A DNA stretch of 64,000 nt, from assembly GCF_001429625.1 (NCBI RefSeq), contig NZ_LMSU01000002.1, positions 372,001 to 436,000 on the forward strand, given 5' to 3'. The position numbers and the translations under genes are program-made. The notes beneath the pieces were generated by a model that made no database searches, was not told the origin of the DNA, and saw nothing but the letters and a program-made list of their open reading frames with translations. This document shows, piece after piece, positions 43,873-52,512 of the stretch (position 1 is the stretch's first letter; every line of letters begins with the position of its first letter). The stretch comes from Nocardioides sp. Soil805 (GTDB taxonomy: Bacteria; Actinomycetota; Actinomycetes; Propionibacteriales; Nocardioidaceae).

Positions 43873-45201
43873 TCAGCCGGAGGTGGCGACCACGACGGCC
43901 AGGACGTGCTTGCAGGGGCCGCGGCCGGCGGCGTGGCTGTCGGCCCAGGGGCAGGTGCAGGTGAGCCCGTCGCCCGACGGGCCGCTGACGGCGTGCTCGG
44001 TGCCGCTGCCCCGGACCAGCCACCGCCCGGCGCCGTGGGGGCGCACGCCCCCGGACTCCGCGAGGGCCAGCGCGTGCCGCAGCCGCGGGTTGCGCCGGAG
44101 CACCTGCTCGGCGTCGATCGGGAGCTCGCGGTGGAACCAGGCTCCCTCGGCCAGGTCGTGGCCCAGCCTGCCGGAGGCCGCGAGCCAGGCCAGCCCGTCG
44201 GTGACGTCGTCGCCACTCCGTCCGGTCGTCGCGGCAAGACGTTGCGGATCGACGACGGGGTCCCAGCCCAGGTCGGCGAGGAGCGCGCGGCCGTGGGTCT
44301 CGCTGCTGCGGTCGACCAGGCGGAGCAGCAGCCCGCCCTCGCCGGAGAACCCGCGGTAGGGGTGCGCCGTCAGCGCCAGCGTGAGCCGCGCGCCGGGCAG
44401 CTCGAACACCCAGGCCGTCGCGCCGTGCGCGTCGGCGTGGAGGGTCAGCGACGTGGCGAACCGCAGGACCCGGTCCATGCCGCGCAGGCGCGTGACGCCG
44501 GGGACCTCGATGCTTCCGGGCAGTGCCCAAGGGAGCAGGCGGAGCCCGCTCGGCGAGGGCACGGCCCACACCGTCGGACCCGGTGAGCCCGCGCGGGGGA
44601 GGTCGCGCGCGAAGCGGCCGATCGCTCCACCCGTCAGCTCGGCGCGGGCCGTCATGGCCGCGCTGACGTACGGCACCTCGGCCAGGCCGCGGACCCATCG
44701 GTCGGGCAGCTCGACCTTCCGCTCGACGTGGTGGTCGTCGGGGGTGCTGGTCCGCACCTCGTCGGGGCCGACCGTGAGGTGGAGGAGGGTGGTGCTGCCC
44801 ATTCGCGCGAGCGCCGTCCGGAGCGGTTGGTTGATGTCCACGTTGGTCGTGCCGAAGCCGACGTCGCCCTCGCCGACGCCGTCGGGCAGCACGTCCAGCC
44901 GGGCATGGACGGAGTTGCAGCCGGAGAAGGACTCGAAGCGCAGCCGGTCGCCGCTCGCGGTGACGACCGGGTCCAGGTTCGCGAGCCGCTTGGCCTGCCC
45001 GAAGTCGGCGTACGTCGTGGCAGCCACGTCGGCGACCGCCAGCAGCCCGGCGGCCAGGACCTCGGGACGCGCGGGGAAGCCGGAGAAGAAGACGGGGCGC
45101 TCGACGAGCCCCGTAGGTGTGAGCGCGCTCGCGGTCTCCAGGCCGAGCCGTCGTCCTTGCGGCCCGTCGACGAGCGCCGAGGCCGCGCCGTAGCCGCTCA
45201 C
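43873..45201 (-). CDS. SWIM zinc-finger protein (442 aa)
   Basis: Near the C-terminus CTCPWADSHAAGRGPCKH gives the CxC...CxH SWIM zinc finger (about residues 415-432), a fold that binds DNA or protein. The upstream 400 residues have no domain that I recognise. The GTG at 45201 overlaps the stop of the 1003-aa gene by 4 nt (GTGA), so the two proteins are made together. In many actinobacteria and myxobacteria SWIM proteins of this kind occur beside MoxR ATPase/VWA genes; those are absent here. Confidence 0.85.
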   Translation of the reverse strand: MSGYGAASALVDGPQGRRLGLETASALTPTGLVERPVFFSGFPARPEVLAAGLLAVADVAATTYADFGQAKRLANLDPVVTASGDRLRFESFSGCNSVHARLDVLPDGVGEGDVGFGTTNVDINQPLRTALARMGSTTLLHLTVGPDEVRTSTPDDHHVERKVELPDRWVRGLAEVPYVSAAMTARAELTGGAIGRFARDLPRAGSPGPTVWAVPSPSGLRLLPWALPGSIEVPGVTRLRGMDRVLRFATSLTLHADAHGATAWVFELPGARLTLALTAHPYRGFSGEGGLLLRLVDRSSETHGRALLADLGWDPVVDPQRLAATTGRSGDDVTDGLAWLAASGRLGHDLAEGAWFHRELPIDAEQVLRRNPRLRHALALAESGGVRPHGAGRWLVRGSGTEHAVSGPSGDGLTCTCPWADSHAAGRGPCKHVLAVVVATSG

Positions 45202-48200
45202 GCGTCCGCCAGCCACGAGGGGACGGCCTCGGCCGGGACATGGCGTGCGTAGCGACGCATCACGGCCTGCAGCGTGTCGACCCCCTCCGGGCGCTCCGGG
45301 CGTGCCAGTCCCACCTCGACCACGGCGACGGCGACCGGCCACAGGCCGCGCAGCACGCCGCGGAGGAACGCGTGCTCCCAGCCCACTCCGTCGCCGATGA
45401 CGGTCGAGCCCGCGTCCCACTCCGAGGTGGCGGTCGCAGCGGCCACCGCCGGGTCGAGCCGTCCCTGACGCTGGAGCCGGACCAGTGCGTCGAAGTCGAC
45501 CGCCGCGTAGTCGGGCGGCACCGTGGCGAGGGTCTCAAGGACGGTGCGCCACCCGGGGCTCTCGAGGTAGCCGCCGACCTCCGCGAGGCTCTCGTGCGAG
45601 GACGTCACGAGCAGGCCCCCCCTGAGCCAGACATCGGGGCGGCCTGGCAGGCGCCAGATGTCGTCGTGCCGGTAGAAGGGCAGGTCCGGCAGGCCGCGGC
45701 GCGACAGTGCGGCCAGCGAGTCCCACGCCCACGGCGCCTCGGTGTGGAACGTCGGGTAGCCGTGCTCGTTCAGTCCCGGCCAGCAGCGCAGGCCGCCGCC
45801 CGCCACCCATGCCCGCACCAGCTCCACCGCATCCATGTCGCGGTCGGCGGATGCGACCGTGAGCGCAGGGTCGGTGCGGACGGACCCTGTCACCCGCCCC
45901 GCGTCCTGTGCGCGGGCGGGGCGCAGGCGGGCCAGTGCGAGCCGGAGGTCGACCGGACCGACCATCCGGGCGCGCGACAGCCGGTCGAGGAGCACGTCGA
46001 GGCCGAGCGTCCCGTCGACCCGATCGGGGGTGCTGAGCACGGCGCCGCCCCGTTGGGCACACAGCAGGACCTCGCAGGCGTGCAGGAACTCGAGCGCCCG
46101 GTCGTCGTCGCTCCACCATGCCGGCATCACTGGCGGGTCCAGCTGGATCCCGTCGGCGGTCCGCCATCGGTGATAGGCGTCGCGCTGGACCCGCCACTCG
46201 TGTGGCTTGCCCGTCACTGTCTCGGTGGCCTCGACCACGCGCCAGTAGGTCGCGACGTCCAGCAGCCCCGACGCCCACAGCGCCACAGCCTCCGCCACGG
46301 GCCAGGACTGGTGGGTCGGGCCGGCGGCGACGCGTCCCCGCACCTCGTCGACACCGTGCTCGGCCAGCAGGCTGACGATCTCCTCGAGCACGAGGCAGCG
46401 CCGGACCCGCCCGCGCGCGCTCGGCTGGTGCGAGTGACGTGCCGAGCCCGCCACGAGTCGGCCGCCCACCGAGTCGAGCTCCCGCTTCGCTGGGAAGGCA
46501 AGTCCCTGCGGCGGTCGCTCGGTGGTCTCGTCCCACAGCGCCAGGTCCACCTCGTCCAGCTCGATCCCGTCGGTCGGCGCGTCGACGAGGCGTGCGAGAC
46601 GTGCGGCCTCCAGCGCGGCCTTGCTGCTCCCGTTCGCGAGAGCAACCACCTGCGAGGGGAGCCGCACCGGTCGTGGCGGCTCCGAGGCGTAGGTGGACAG
46701 CATCGCCAGTAGACGGTCGAGACCCGGCCGGGGTCGACCGGTGGCAGCGATGCCGGCGCACTGGAGCGCGGCGGGCCACACCAGCTGCATCGCACCCCCG
46801 AGGAACATCGCCTCGAAGAGGGCCGCGCTGCGCACCGGGCTCAGGCGCCCCTCCGCAGCGAGCTCGTGGCCGATGCCGACGAGGTCCGCGGTGGTGAGCT
46901 CCCCCCGCGCCAGTGCGTCCAGCACCATCTCGGTCGCCTGGGCCTGGTCCCAGCTCTTGTCCTTGGCGCGCATGTGCTGCTTGACGATGTCGCGGAGGGG
47001 GAGACCCCAGTGGACAGGCTGGCTCTCCTCCAGGCGCGGCGGTGTCAGGCCCCAGAGGCCCAGCGAGGCCGGTGCGGTGACCTCCGGCTCCGCGGCCGGC
47101 GCGACGCCGAGCGCGGCTCGGGCCTTGTCGTAGCGCGCCTGGTCGGCCACGTGGTCATCTCCCGCGGCGAGGGCTTCGATCGCCTCGTGGAGGGCTTCGC
47201 GCGACACTGTCCGGCCCAGCGCACGAGGTGACAGGGCCGCGAGGAGCGTACGCCGCAGCACCTTCTCCGAACGCGGGCTGATGACCTGGGCCAGCTCAAC
47301 GGCCTCGGCGTCCGAGGTGACGAGATCGATCGCGAGCTGCAGCACGGGTGCTGCCGCCGAGCCGTGGCAGCTCGACAGCACGCTGAGGAGGTAGCCGAGC
47401 CCTCCCGGCACCTCGTCCGCGCGCAGCTCCAGCGCGGTGAGCGCCCCGACCAGTGCCTTCTGGGAGGACGGCCTCTGCCCCGAGGTGAGCTGTTCGAGCG
47501 CGACCGCCAGGGTGCGTTCCCGGTCGATCAGGCCCTGCTCCACGAGGGGCGGCAGGACCGTGCCGAAGCCGGTCCAACCGCCGACCTCGCCCGAGGCGAG
47601 CTGGTGGTAGACGACGTCCGGCAGGAGCGGGTCGGCGAGCAGCGGCTCGAGGGTCGGCGTGCGGGGGCCCGCCCACGTCGGCGGCGCCGCGTGGCTCTCG
47701 ACCTGGTTGATCCATGCCCGGTGGAAGTTCCTCCCGGTCGGCACCGGGAGGTCGTGGGCCTCGACCACTGCCCGCAGCAGCACGGACGCCAGGCCCGCCC
47801 CGCTGGCGGACGTGCTGACCGCGTCGGCGGTGGTCGCGAACGATCGGGCCCAGGCGGCGTCGCGGTCGACGAAGAAAGGGGCCAGCCCGGCGACGTGCTC
47901 CGTGGTCAGGAACGTGATCTCGGCCGACACCGCCTTCGCCGACGCGGCGGGTGCGCCCAGGCGCCCCCACGTCGCCAGCCGAGCCAGGCGCATCGCCTGC
48001 ACCCGCGCGTAGTGGTCCTGGTCCCGCGGATTCCCCAGCTCGCCGGGGTGGGGGTAGTCGTCGACGTCGTGCGTGCCGGTGACCCACTTCCGGGCGGCTC
48101 TGAGGTCGTCCCCGGCCAAGCGGTCGAGGTAGGCGCGCAGTGGCGCGAGCTCGCCCGCGATGACCAGCTCGCGGAGACGCGCGCCGACGTCGTGCGATTC

Positions 48201-48209
48201 CCCCGTCAC
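45198..48209 (-). CDS. Large helical-repeat protein, SWIM partner (1003 aa; DUF6493-like, tentative)
   Basis: One long frame begins at GTG 48209; in-frame sequence further upstream runs into the DUF3151 gene region and is not credible. The protein is rich in Leu/Ala/Arg helices throughout, consistent with a HEAT/ARM-like solenoid in its first 700 residues. The C-terminal third has WRVQRDAYHRWRTADGIQLDP and PTFHTEAPWAWDSLAALSRR. I tentatively place it in DUF6493, which I associate with SWIM-protein neighbours, but could not verify this. It has no membrane span or catalytic motif. It is translationally coupled to the SWIM zinc-finger gene. Confidence 0.75.
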   Translation of the reverse strand: MTGESHDVGARLRELVIAGELAPLRAYLDRLAGDDLRAARKWVTGTHDVDDYPHPGELGNPRDQDHYARVQAMRLARLATWGRLGAPAASAKAVSAEITFLTTEHVAGLAPFFVDRDAAWARSFATTADAVSTSASGAGLASVLLRAVVEAHDLPVPTGRNFHRAWINQVESHAAPPTWAGPRTPTLEPLLADPLLPDVVYHQLASGEVGGWTGFGTVLPPLVEQGLIDRERTLAVALEQLTSGQRPSSQKALVGALTALELRADEVPGGLGYLLSVLSSCHGSAAAPVLQLAIDLVTSDAEAVELAQVISPRSEKVLRRTLLAALSPRALGRTVSREALHEAIEALAAGDDHVADQARYDKARAALGVAPAAEPEVTAPASLGLWGLTPPRLEESQPVHWGLPLRDIVKQHMRAKDKSWDQAQATEMVLDALARGELTTADLVGIGHELAAEGRLSPVRSAALFEAMFLGGAMQLVWPAALQCAGIAATGRPRPGLDRLLAMLSTYASEPPRPVRLPSQVVALANGSSKAALEAARLARLVDAPTDGIELDEVDLALWDETTERPPQGLAFPAKRELDSVGGRLVAGSARHSHQPSARGRVRRCLVLEEIVSLLAEHGVDEVRGRVAAGPTHQSWPVAEAVALWASGLLDVATYWRVVEATETVTGKPHEWRVQRDAYHRWRTADGIQLDPPVMPAWWSDDDRALEFLHACEVLLCAQRGGAVLSTPDRVDGTLGLDVLLDRLSRARMVGPVDLRLALARLRPARAQDAGRVTGSVRTDPALTVASADRDMDAVELVRAWVAGGGLRCWPGLNEHGYPTFHTEAPWAWDSLAALSRRGLPDLPFYRHDDIWRLPGRPDVWLRGGLLVTSSHESLAEVGGYLESPGWRTVLETLATVPPDYAAVDFDALVRLQRQGRLDPAVAAATATSEWDAGSTVIGDGVGWEHAFLRGVLRGLWPVAVAVVEVGLARPERPEGVDTLQAVMRRYARHVPAEAVPSWLADA

Positions 48210-48250
48210 GCCGCGAAGCCTAGGCGGCCTCGCCGACGGCGGGGCAGGAA

Positions 48251-48679
48251 TCAGACGAGCAGCTCGTCCGCCGCTGCCGCGCTGGAGTCGCGGAGGAAGG
48301 TCGAGCAGCGCTCCCACTCCTCGGTCTCGCCGATCGCTCGGGCGCTGAGCGCGAGCAGGGCCAGGGCACGCAGGAAGCCGCGGTTGGGCTCGTGCTCCCA
48401 CGGCACCGGGCCGTGGCCCTTCCAGCCGTTGCGTCGCAGCATGTCGAGGGAGCGGTGGTAGCCGACCCGCGCGTAGGCGTAGACCGTGACGTCGTCGGCC
48501 CCGGCCTCCTGGGCCTGCAGGGCCAGGGCGGCCCACGCGGCGGGCGAGGCCGGGTGGCGGCGTACGACGGCGGCGGGCGCCTCGCCCCCGGCCAGCTCGG
48601 CGTCGGCGGGGTCCACGGGGAGGTGGGTGGGCGGGGGGCCGGCCATCAGGTCGCCGCCCAGGAAGGGGCCAGTGCTCAT
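48251..48679 (-). CDS. DUF3151 protein (142 aa)
   Basis: Actinobacterial DUF3151: HPASPAAWAALALQAQEAGADDVTVYAYARVGYHRSLDMLRRNGWKGHGPVPWEHEPNRGF in outline, with the invariant-looking Trp-Lys-Gly-x-Gly-Pro-Val-Pro run. This is a tetratricopeptide-like helical protein of unknown role. The ATG at 48679 is chosen; an ATG at 48646 would shorten it by 11 residues. It lies 41 nt before the large SWIM-partner gene in the same direction. Confidence 0.88.
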   Translation of the reverse strand: MSTGPFLGGDLMAGPPPTHLPVDPADAELAGGEAPAAVVRRHPASPAAWAALALQAQEAGADDVTVYAYARVGYHRSLDMLRRNGWKGHGPVPWEHEPNRGFLRALALLALSARAIGETEEWERCSTFLRDSSAAAADELLV

Positions 48680-48747
48680 GGCGACAGCCTGCCACGGGGG
48701 CCTCGTAGGGTGGCTCCCCGGACACCCCCACGGCACCAGGAGCGACG

Positions 48748-49563
48748 TTGACCGGTCCCCGCACGCTGACCGTCGCCGCTGCCCAGGTGCGCAGCGGCAC
48801 CGACCCCGCCGCCAACCTCGGGCAGGCGAGGGCCGCCGTACGCCGGGCGGCGGACGCGGGCGCCCGGCTGGTGGTGCTGCCCGAGGCCACGATGGCCAGC
48901 TTCGCCCGCAACCCGGCCCGGGCCGCGGAGCCGCTGGACGGGCCGTTCGCCGGCGGGATCCGCGAGGCCGCCGCCGCGGCCGGGGTGACGGTGGTGGTCG
49001 GGCTCTTCGAGCCGGCGAGCGACGGCCGGGTGCACAACACCCTGCTCGTCACGGGCCCCGCCGGCGACGCGACGTACCGCAAGGTGCACCTCTTCGACGC
49101 CTTGGACTCCCGCGAGTCCGAGACGGTCGCGCCGGGGGAGGGCTACGTCGTCGTGGACGTCGACGGCGGCGACGCCGGAACGGTCCGCGTGGGGCTCGCC
49201 ACCTGCTACGACGTGCGCTTCGCCGACCAGTTCACCGCGCTCGGCGCCCGGGGGGCCGAGCTCGTCGTGCTGCCCGCGTCGTGGGGCGACGGGCCCGGCA
49301 AGGCCGACCAGTGGGACGTCCTCGTGCGGGCCCGGGCCCTCGACGCCCAGGCCTGGCTGCTCGCCGCCGGGCAGGCGTGGCAGGAGCCGGTGAAGGGCGC
49401 CCCCCTCGGGATCGGCCGCAGCGCGCTCGTCGACCCGCTCGGAGCCGTGCACGGCCGGCTCGGGGCCGAGCCGGACGTGCTCGTCAGCGAGGTCGACCTC
49501 GACGCGGTCGCCGACGTGCGCGCCCGGATCCCCGTGCTGCCGGGGTCAGGCCCCGAGGAGTGA
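48748..49563 (+). CDS. Carbon-nitrogen hydrolase, nitrilase superfamily (271 aa)
   Basis: The catalytic triad is in place: Glu in VVLPEATMASF, Lys in TYRKVHLFDA and Cys in LATCYDVRFADQF. Such enzymes are omega-amidase/deaminated-glutathione-amidase (Nit) or other amidases; the substrate is not determined. The start is TTG at 48748, supported by RBS AGGAGCGACG; no better start is in frame. The last 18 nt overlap convergently with lysS. Confidence 0.9.
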   Translation: MTGPRTLTVAAAQVRSGTDPAANLGQARAAVRRAADAGARLVVLPEATMASFARNPARAAEPLDGPFAGGIREAAAAAGVTVVVGLFEPASDGRVHNTLLVTGPAGDATYRKVHLFDALDSRESETVAPGEGYVVVDVDGGDAGTVRVGLATCYDVRFADQFTALGARGAELVVLPASWGDGPGKADQWDVLVRARALDAQAWLLAAGQAWQEPVKGAPLGIGRSALVDPLGAVHGRLGAEPDVLVSEVDLDAVADVRARIPVLPGSGPEE

Positions 49564-51249
49564 GCGCACCTTGTCGTGCCCCAGGGCGACGATCAGCGTC
49601 GGCAGGCGCGGCCCGCGGTCGGCCGCGACGAGCAGGTTGTAGAGCAGCCGGAAGAAATCCTTCTGGTCGGCCTTGACCTGCTCGGTCGGCGCGTCCTCGA
49701 AGCCCAGCCCGCGCGCCACCTTGGGCACCCCGTAGACGACGGCGGTGACCTCGTCGAGCTCGAGCTCGTCGGGCAGCCGGTCCAGGAGGATCCGCAGCCA
49801 CAGCTCCTCGTCCTCGTCGAGCGACGCGAGCCGGTCGGTGTCCGGCGTCTCGCGCACGATGGTGCGCTCGGACTCCGGCAGCGACGCGGTCCAGGCCATC
49901 GCCCGGCCCAGGCGCGGCTCGAGGTCGGCGACGCTGTCGTGCGGGAAGCCCACGTGCTCGACGACCCGGCTGATCAGGTCGGCGGACCCGGCGGTGACGT
50001 CGGCGACGGAGGAGAGGGTGCGGAACGGCACCGCGACCGCCGGGACGGGCAGCGGTCCGCGTGCCTGCGTCGAGGACGCCCGCTCGAAGGCCAGCACCTG
50101 GGCGTCGCGCTTGGCCGGGTCGGCGGCCTTGCGGCCCAGGGCGTCCCACTCGTCGTACAGGCGCACGACCTCGGGACCGAAGTCGATGGTGAAGGCCTGC
50201 TTGGGTGCGCGGCGGGTGTAGAGCCAGCGCACCATCGGCGCCTCGAGGATCCGCAGGGCGTCGGCGGGGGTGGGGACGCCGCCGCTGGACGAGGACATCT
50301 TCTGCATGCCGGCGATGCCGACGAACGCGTAGGTCACCCGCGCGGGGGCCTGCCACCCGAAGACCGAGGAGACCAGCTCCTGGCCGACCGTGTACGACGA
50401 CCCGGGCGTCATGTGGTCGAGGCCGGCCGGCTCGAAGTCAACCTTCTCCCAGGCCCAGCGCATCGGCCAGTCGACCTTCCAGACCAGCTTGCCCTCGTCC
50501 TGCGTGGCGACGTTGGTGACGCCGGAGTGGCCGCACTCGCGGCAGGTGTAGGCCAGGTCGGTGGTCTCGTCGTCGTACGCCGTCACGTCGGTGGTGTCGC
50601 GACCGCACGTGGCGCACCACGGCTTGTAGGGGAAACGGGCGTACTGCCCCGCACCCGCGCCCTCCTCCTCGTTGGCGACCGACTCGGCCAGCTCGGCGGC
50701 CTCCTCCTCGGTCTCAGCGACCGGTGCGGCCTTGGTGCGGTAGCGCCCGAGGACCTCCTCGATCCGGTCGCGGTGCCGGATGGCGTGCAGGATCTGCTCG
50801 CGGTAGGTGCCGGCCCGGTACATCTCGGTCTGGCTGATCTCGTCCATCTCGACGCCGAGCTCGGCGAGGGCCGCGACCAGCGGCTCCTTGAAGTGCTCGG
50901 CCCAGGACTCGTGGCAGCCCCACGGGTCCGGGACGGCGGAGAGCGGCCGGCCGATGTGCTCGGCCCACTCCGGCGGGACGCCGGCCGGGACCTTGCGGAA
51001 GCGGTCGTAGTCGTCCCAGCTGTGCAGGTGGCGGGTCTCGACGCCGCGGCGACGCAGCTCCTCGGCGACGAGGTGCGGGGTGAGGAACTCGCGCAGGTTG
51101 CCCAGGTGGATGGGCCCGGACGGGCTGGCGCCGGAGGCGACCGTGACCTTGTTGCCCTCGCCCGCGTGCCGGATCGCGTCGTCGGCGGCGCGGGTCACCC
51201 AGTCGATGGGCTCTCCCTGCTGTCCGCCCTGCCGTCCACCACGTGCCAT
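49546..51249 (-). CDS. lysS: Class I lysyl-tRNA synthetase (567 aa)
   Basis: Charges tRNA-Lys with lysine using a Rossmann-type (class I) catalytic core, the archaeal/spirochaete type also found in several actinobacteria. The HIGH-like motif is SGASPSGPIHLGNLRE and the KMSKS-like motif is MQKMSSSSGGV. Zinc-like cysteines occur as CATCGRD and CRECGHSG in the middle. Full length. The start ATG at 51249 lies 48 nt from the GGAAATGACAC repeats. No class II LysRS gene is seen in this window. Confidence 0.94.
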   Translation of the reverse strand: MARGGRQGGQQGEPIDWVTRAADDAIRHAGEGNKVTVASGASPSGPIHLGNLREFLTPHLVAEELRRRGVETRHLHSWDDYDRFRKVPAGVPPEWAEHIGRPLSAVPDPWGCHESWAEHFKEPLVAALAELGVEMDEISQTEMYRAGTYREQILHAIRHRDRIEEVLGRYRTKAAPVAETEEEAAELAESVANEEEGAGAGQYARFPYKPWCATCGRDTTDVTAYDDETTDLAYTCRECGHSGVTNVATQDEGKLVWKVDWPMRWAWEKVDFEPAGLDHMTPGSSYTVGQELVSSVFGWQAPARVTYAFVGIAGMQKMSSSSGGVPTPADALRILEAPMVRWLYTRRAPKQAFTIDFGPEVVRLYDEWDALGRKAADPAKRDAQVLAFERASSTQARGPLPVPAVAVPFRTLSSVADVTAGSADLISRVVEHVGFPHDSVADLEPRLGRAMAWTASLPESERTIVRETPDTDRLASLDEDEELWLRILLDRLPDELELDEVTAVVYGVPKVARGLGFEDAPTEQVKADQKDFFRLLYNLLVAADRGPRLPTLIVALGHDKVRSLLGA

Positions 51250-51296
51250 GGGCGCAGATTATCGGCCTGCCGCCGGACCGGGCCGACGAGGGGTGA

Positions 51297-51361
51297 GGAA
51301 ATGACACGGGCGGTGGGCGGGAAATGACACGTGCGGTTTGGGTGGGGAAATGACACGGGCG
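51297..51361. repeat. Three copies of a 16-bp GGAAATGACACGGGCG repeat
   Basis: Copies at 51297-51312, 51320-51335 (one base different, ACGTGCG) and 51346-51361, spaced 23 and 26 bp, sit between the divergent lysS and LuxR-type genes. They are direct repeats, AT-richer than surroundings, and could be operator sites or part of a genome-wide intergenic repeat. A hairpin with perfect 8-bp arms CGAAGTCG/CGACTTCG (51363-51370 and 51381-51388) follows at once. Confidence 0.7.
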
Positions 51362-51452
51362 CCGAAGTCGTCCCCTGCGGCGACTTCGACGCCCACGCTC
51401 CCGAGGGAGCAGTCCGGGCCGCACCCCCGCGCGGCACCGGTAGAAGTATCGC

Positions 51453-51508
51453 CGTGGCAGGTGCCTGCCACGTGGCTCGCGACGGCCTCTGGCACTAACC
51501 TGCCAGAG
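51453..51508. promoter_or_regulatory. Two palindromes at the LuxR-type regulator promoter and start codon
   Basis: Palindrome 1 is CGTGGCAGG-TG-CCTGCCACG (51453-51472), perfect 9-bp arms. Palindrome 2 has perfect 8-bp arms CTCTGGCA (51487-51494) and TGCCAGAG (51501-51508) around 6 nt, and its last base is the first base of the GTG start. Both contain TGCCA/TGGCA half-sites. They look like paired operators of an autoregulated gene, or an RNA hairpin covering the start. Confidence 0.5.
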
Positions 51509-52500
51509 TGGCGAACTCCGACTCCTCCTCCGCCCTGGCCGCGCTGGGCCTCGACCGTGCGTCCGAGCAGCTGTACTTCCGGGTCGCCCCGGCCTCCGGG
51601 CACACCCTCCAGGGCATGGCGCGACTCATCCACGAGACCCCCCAGGGACTGCTCCACGACCTGGCGCCCCTGATGGAGATGGGTCTCGTCGAGCTCAGGG
51701 ACGACCGCGTCGTGGTGCCACCGATGGCGCTGGCCGTGGCGGCGCTCGTGCGTCGTGAGGCCCAACGCGCCGCGACGTCCGGGGAGCGGCTGGCCGCGCT
51801 GGCCGGAGTCGTGCCCCACCTGGTCGCGGCCACCACGCGCCCCGACGAGAGCGACCTCGCCGATGTACGCCCGCTCGACGGCGAGCTGAGCTCGGGCGGG
51901 GACCCCCTCGAGCTGATCGGCCAGATGCTGCGCACGAGCCGCGGCGACATGCTCTGGCTGCGCCCCGACGCCTGGGCGATGCCGCGCGAGTCCGCAGTGA
52001 GCCAGCTGCTGGCCGAGGCGATGGCCACCGGTCGGCGGTCGCGGGCCATCTATCCCATCCGCGCGCTGTCCGAGGCGCCGGACTCCCTGCTGGTCCGGGC
52101 GCGGTTCGGCGAGCAGGTCCGGGTGATCTCCGAGGTCCCGACCCGGATGTTCATCCTCGGCGACGCGCACGCCGTCCTGCCCGAGCCCCTGGGCTTCGCC
52201 GACGAGCCCCGGGTGCACGTGCGCCAGCGGTCGGTGGTGGCCGCGCTGACGCTGTGGTTCGAGTCGCTGTGGTCGCGGGCCGCGCCCGTGCCCGAGCTGG
52301 AGGGTCGCAGCGCGCGCCCCGACGTACGCAGGTTCCTGCTGGAGCAGCTCGTCGCCGGCGCCACCGACGAGGTCATCGCCCGCAAGCTGGGGCTCAGCCT
52401 GCGCACCGTCCGGCGCCGCATCGCGACCCTGATGAGCGACCTGGGGGTGGACACCCGCTTCCAGGCGGGCGTGGAGGCCAGCCGTCGCGGCTGGATCTGA
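51508..52500 (+). CDS. LuxR-type (HTH) transcriptional regulator (330 aa)
   Basis: The C-terminal helix-turn-helix DEVIARKLGLSLRTVRRRI (about residues 289-307) is LuxR/GerE-like. An N-terminal winged-helix/TrmB-like segment (GLDRASEQLYFRVAPASGHTLQGMARLIHE) precedes a middle domain resembling the phospholipase-D-like fold of TrmB sensors (SRAIYPIRAL, TRMFILGDAHAVL). This architecture is common in actinobacterial stand-alone regulators; the ligand is unknown. The GTG start overlaps a palindrome. It is convergent with the lipid kinase gene. Confidence 0.85.
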   Translation: MANSDSSSALAALGLDRASEQLYFRVAPASGHTLQGMARLIHETPQGLLHDLAPLMEMGLVELRDDRVVVPPMALAVAALVRREAQRAATSGERLAALAGVVPHLVAATTRPDESDLADVRPLDGELSSGGDPLELIGQMLRTSRGDMLWLRPDAWAMPRESAVSQLLAEAMATGRRSRAIYPIRALSEAPDSLLVRARFGEQVRVISEVPTRMFILGDAHAVLPEPLGFADEPRVHVRQRSVVAALTLWFESLWSRAAPVPELEGRSARPDVRRFLLEQLVAGATDEVIARKLGLSLRTVRRRIATLMSDLGVDTRFQAGVEASRRGWI

Positions 52501-52512
52501 CCCGGAGCCGGG

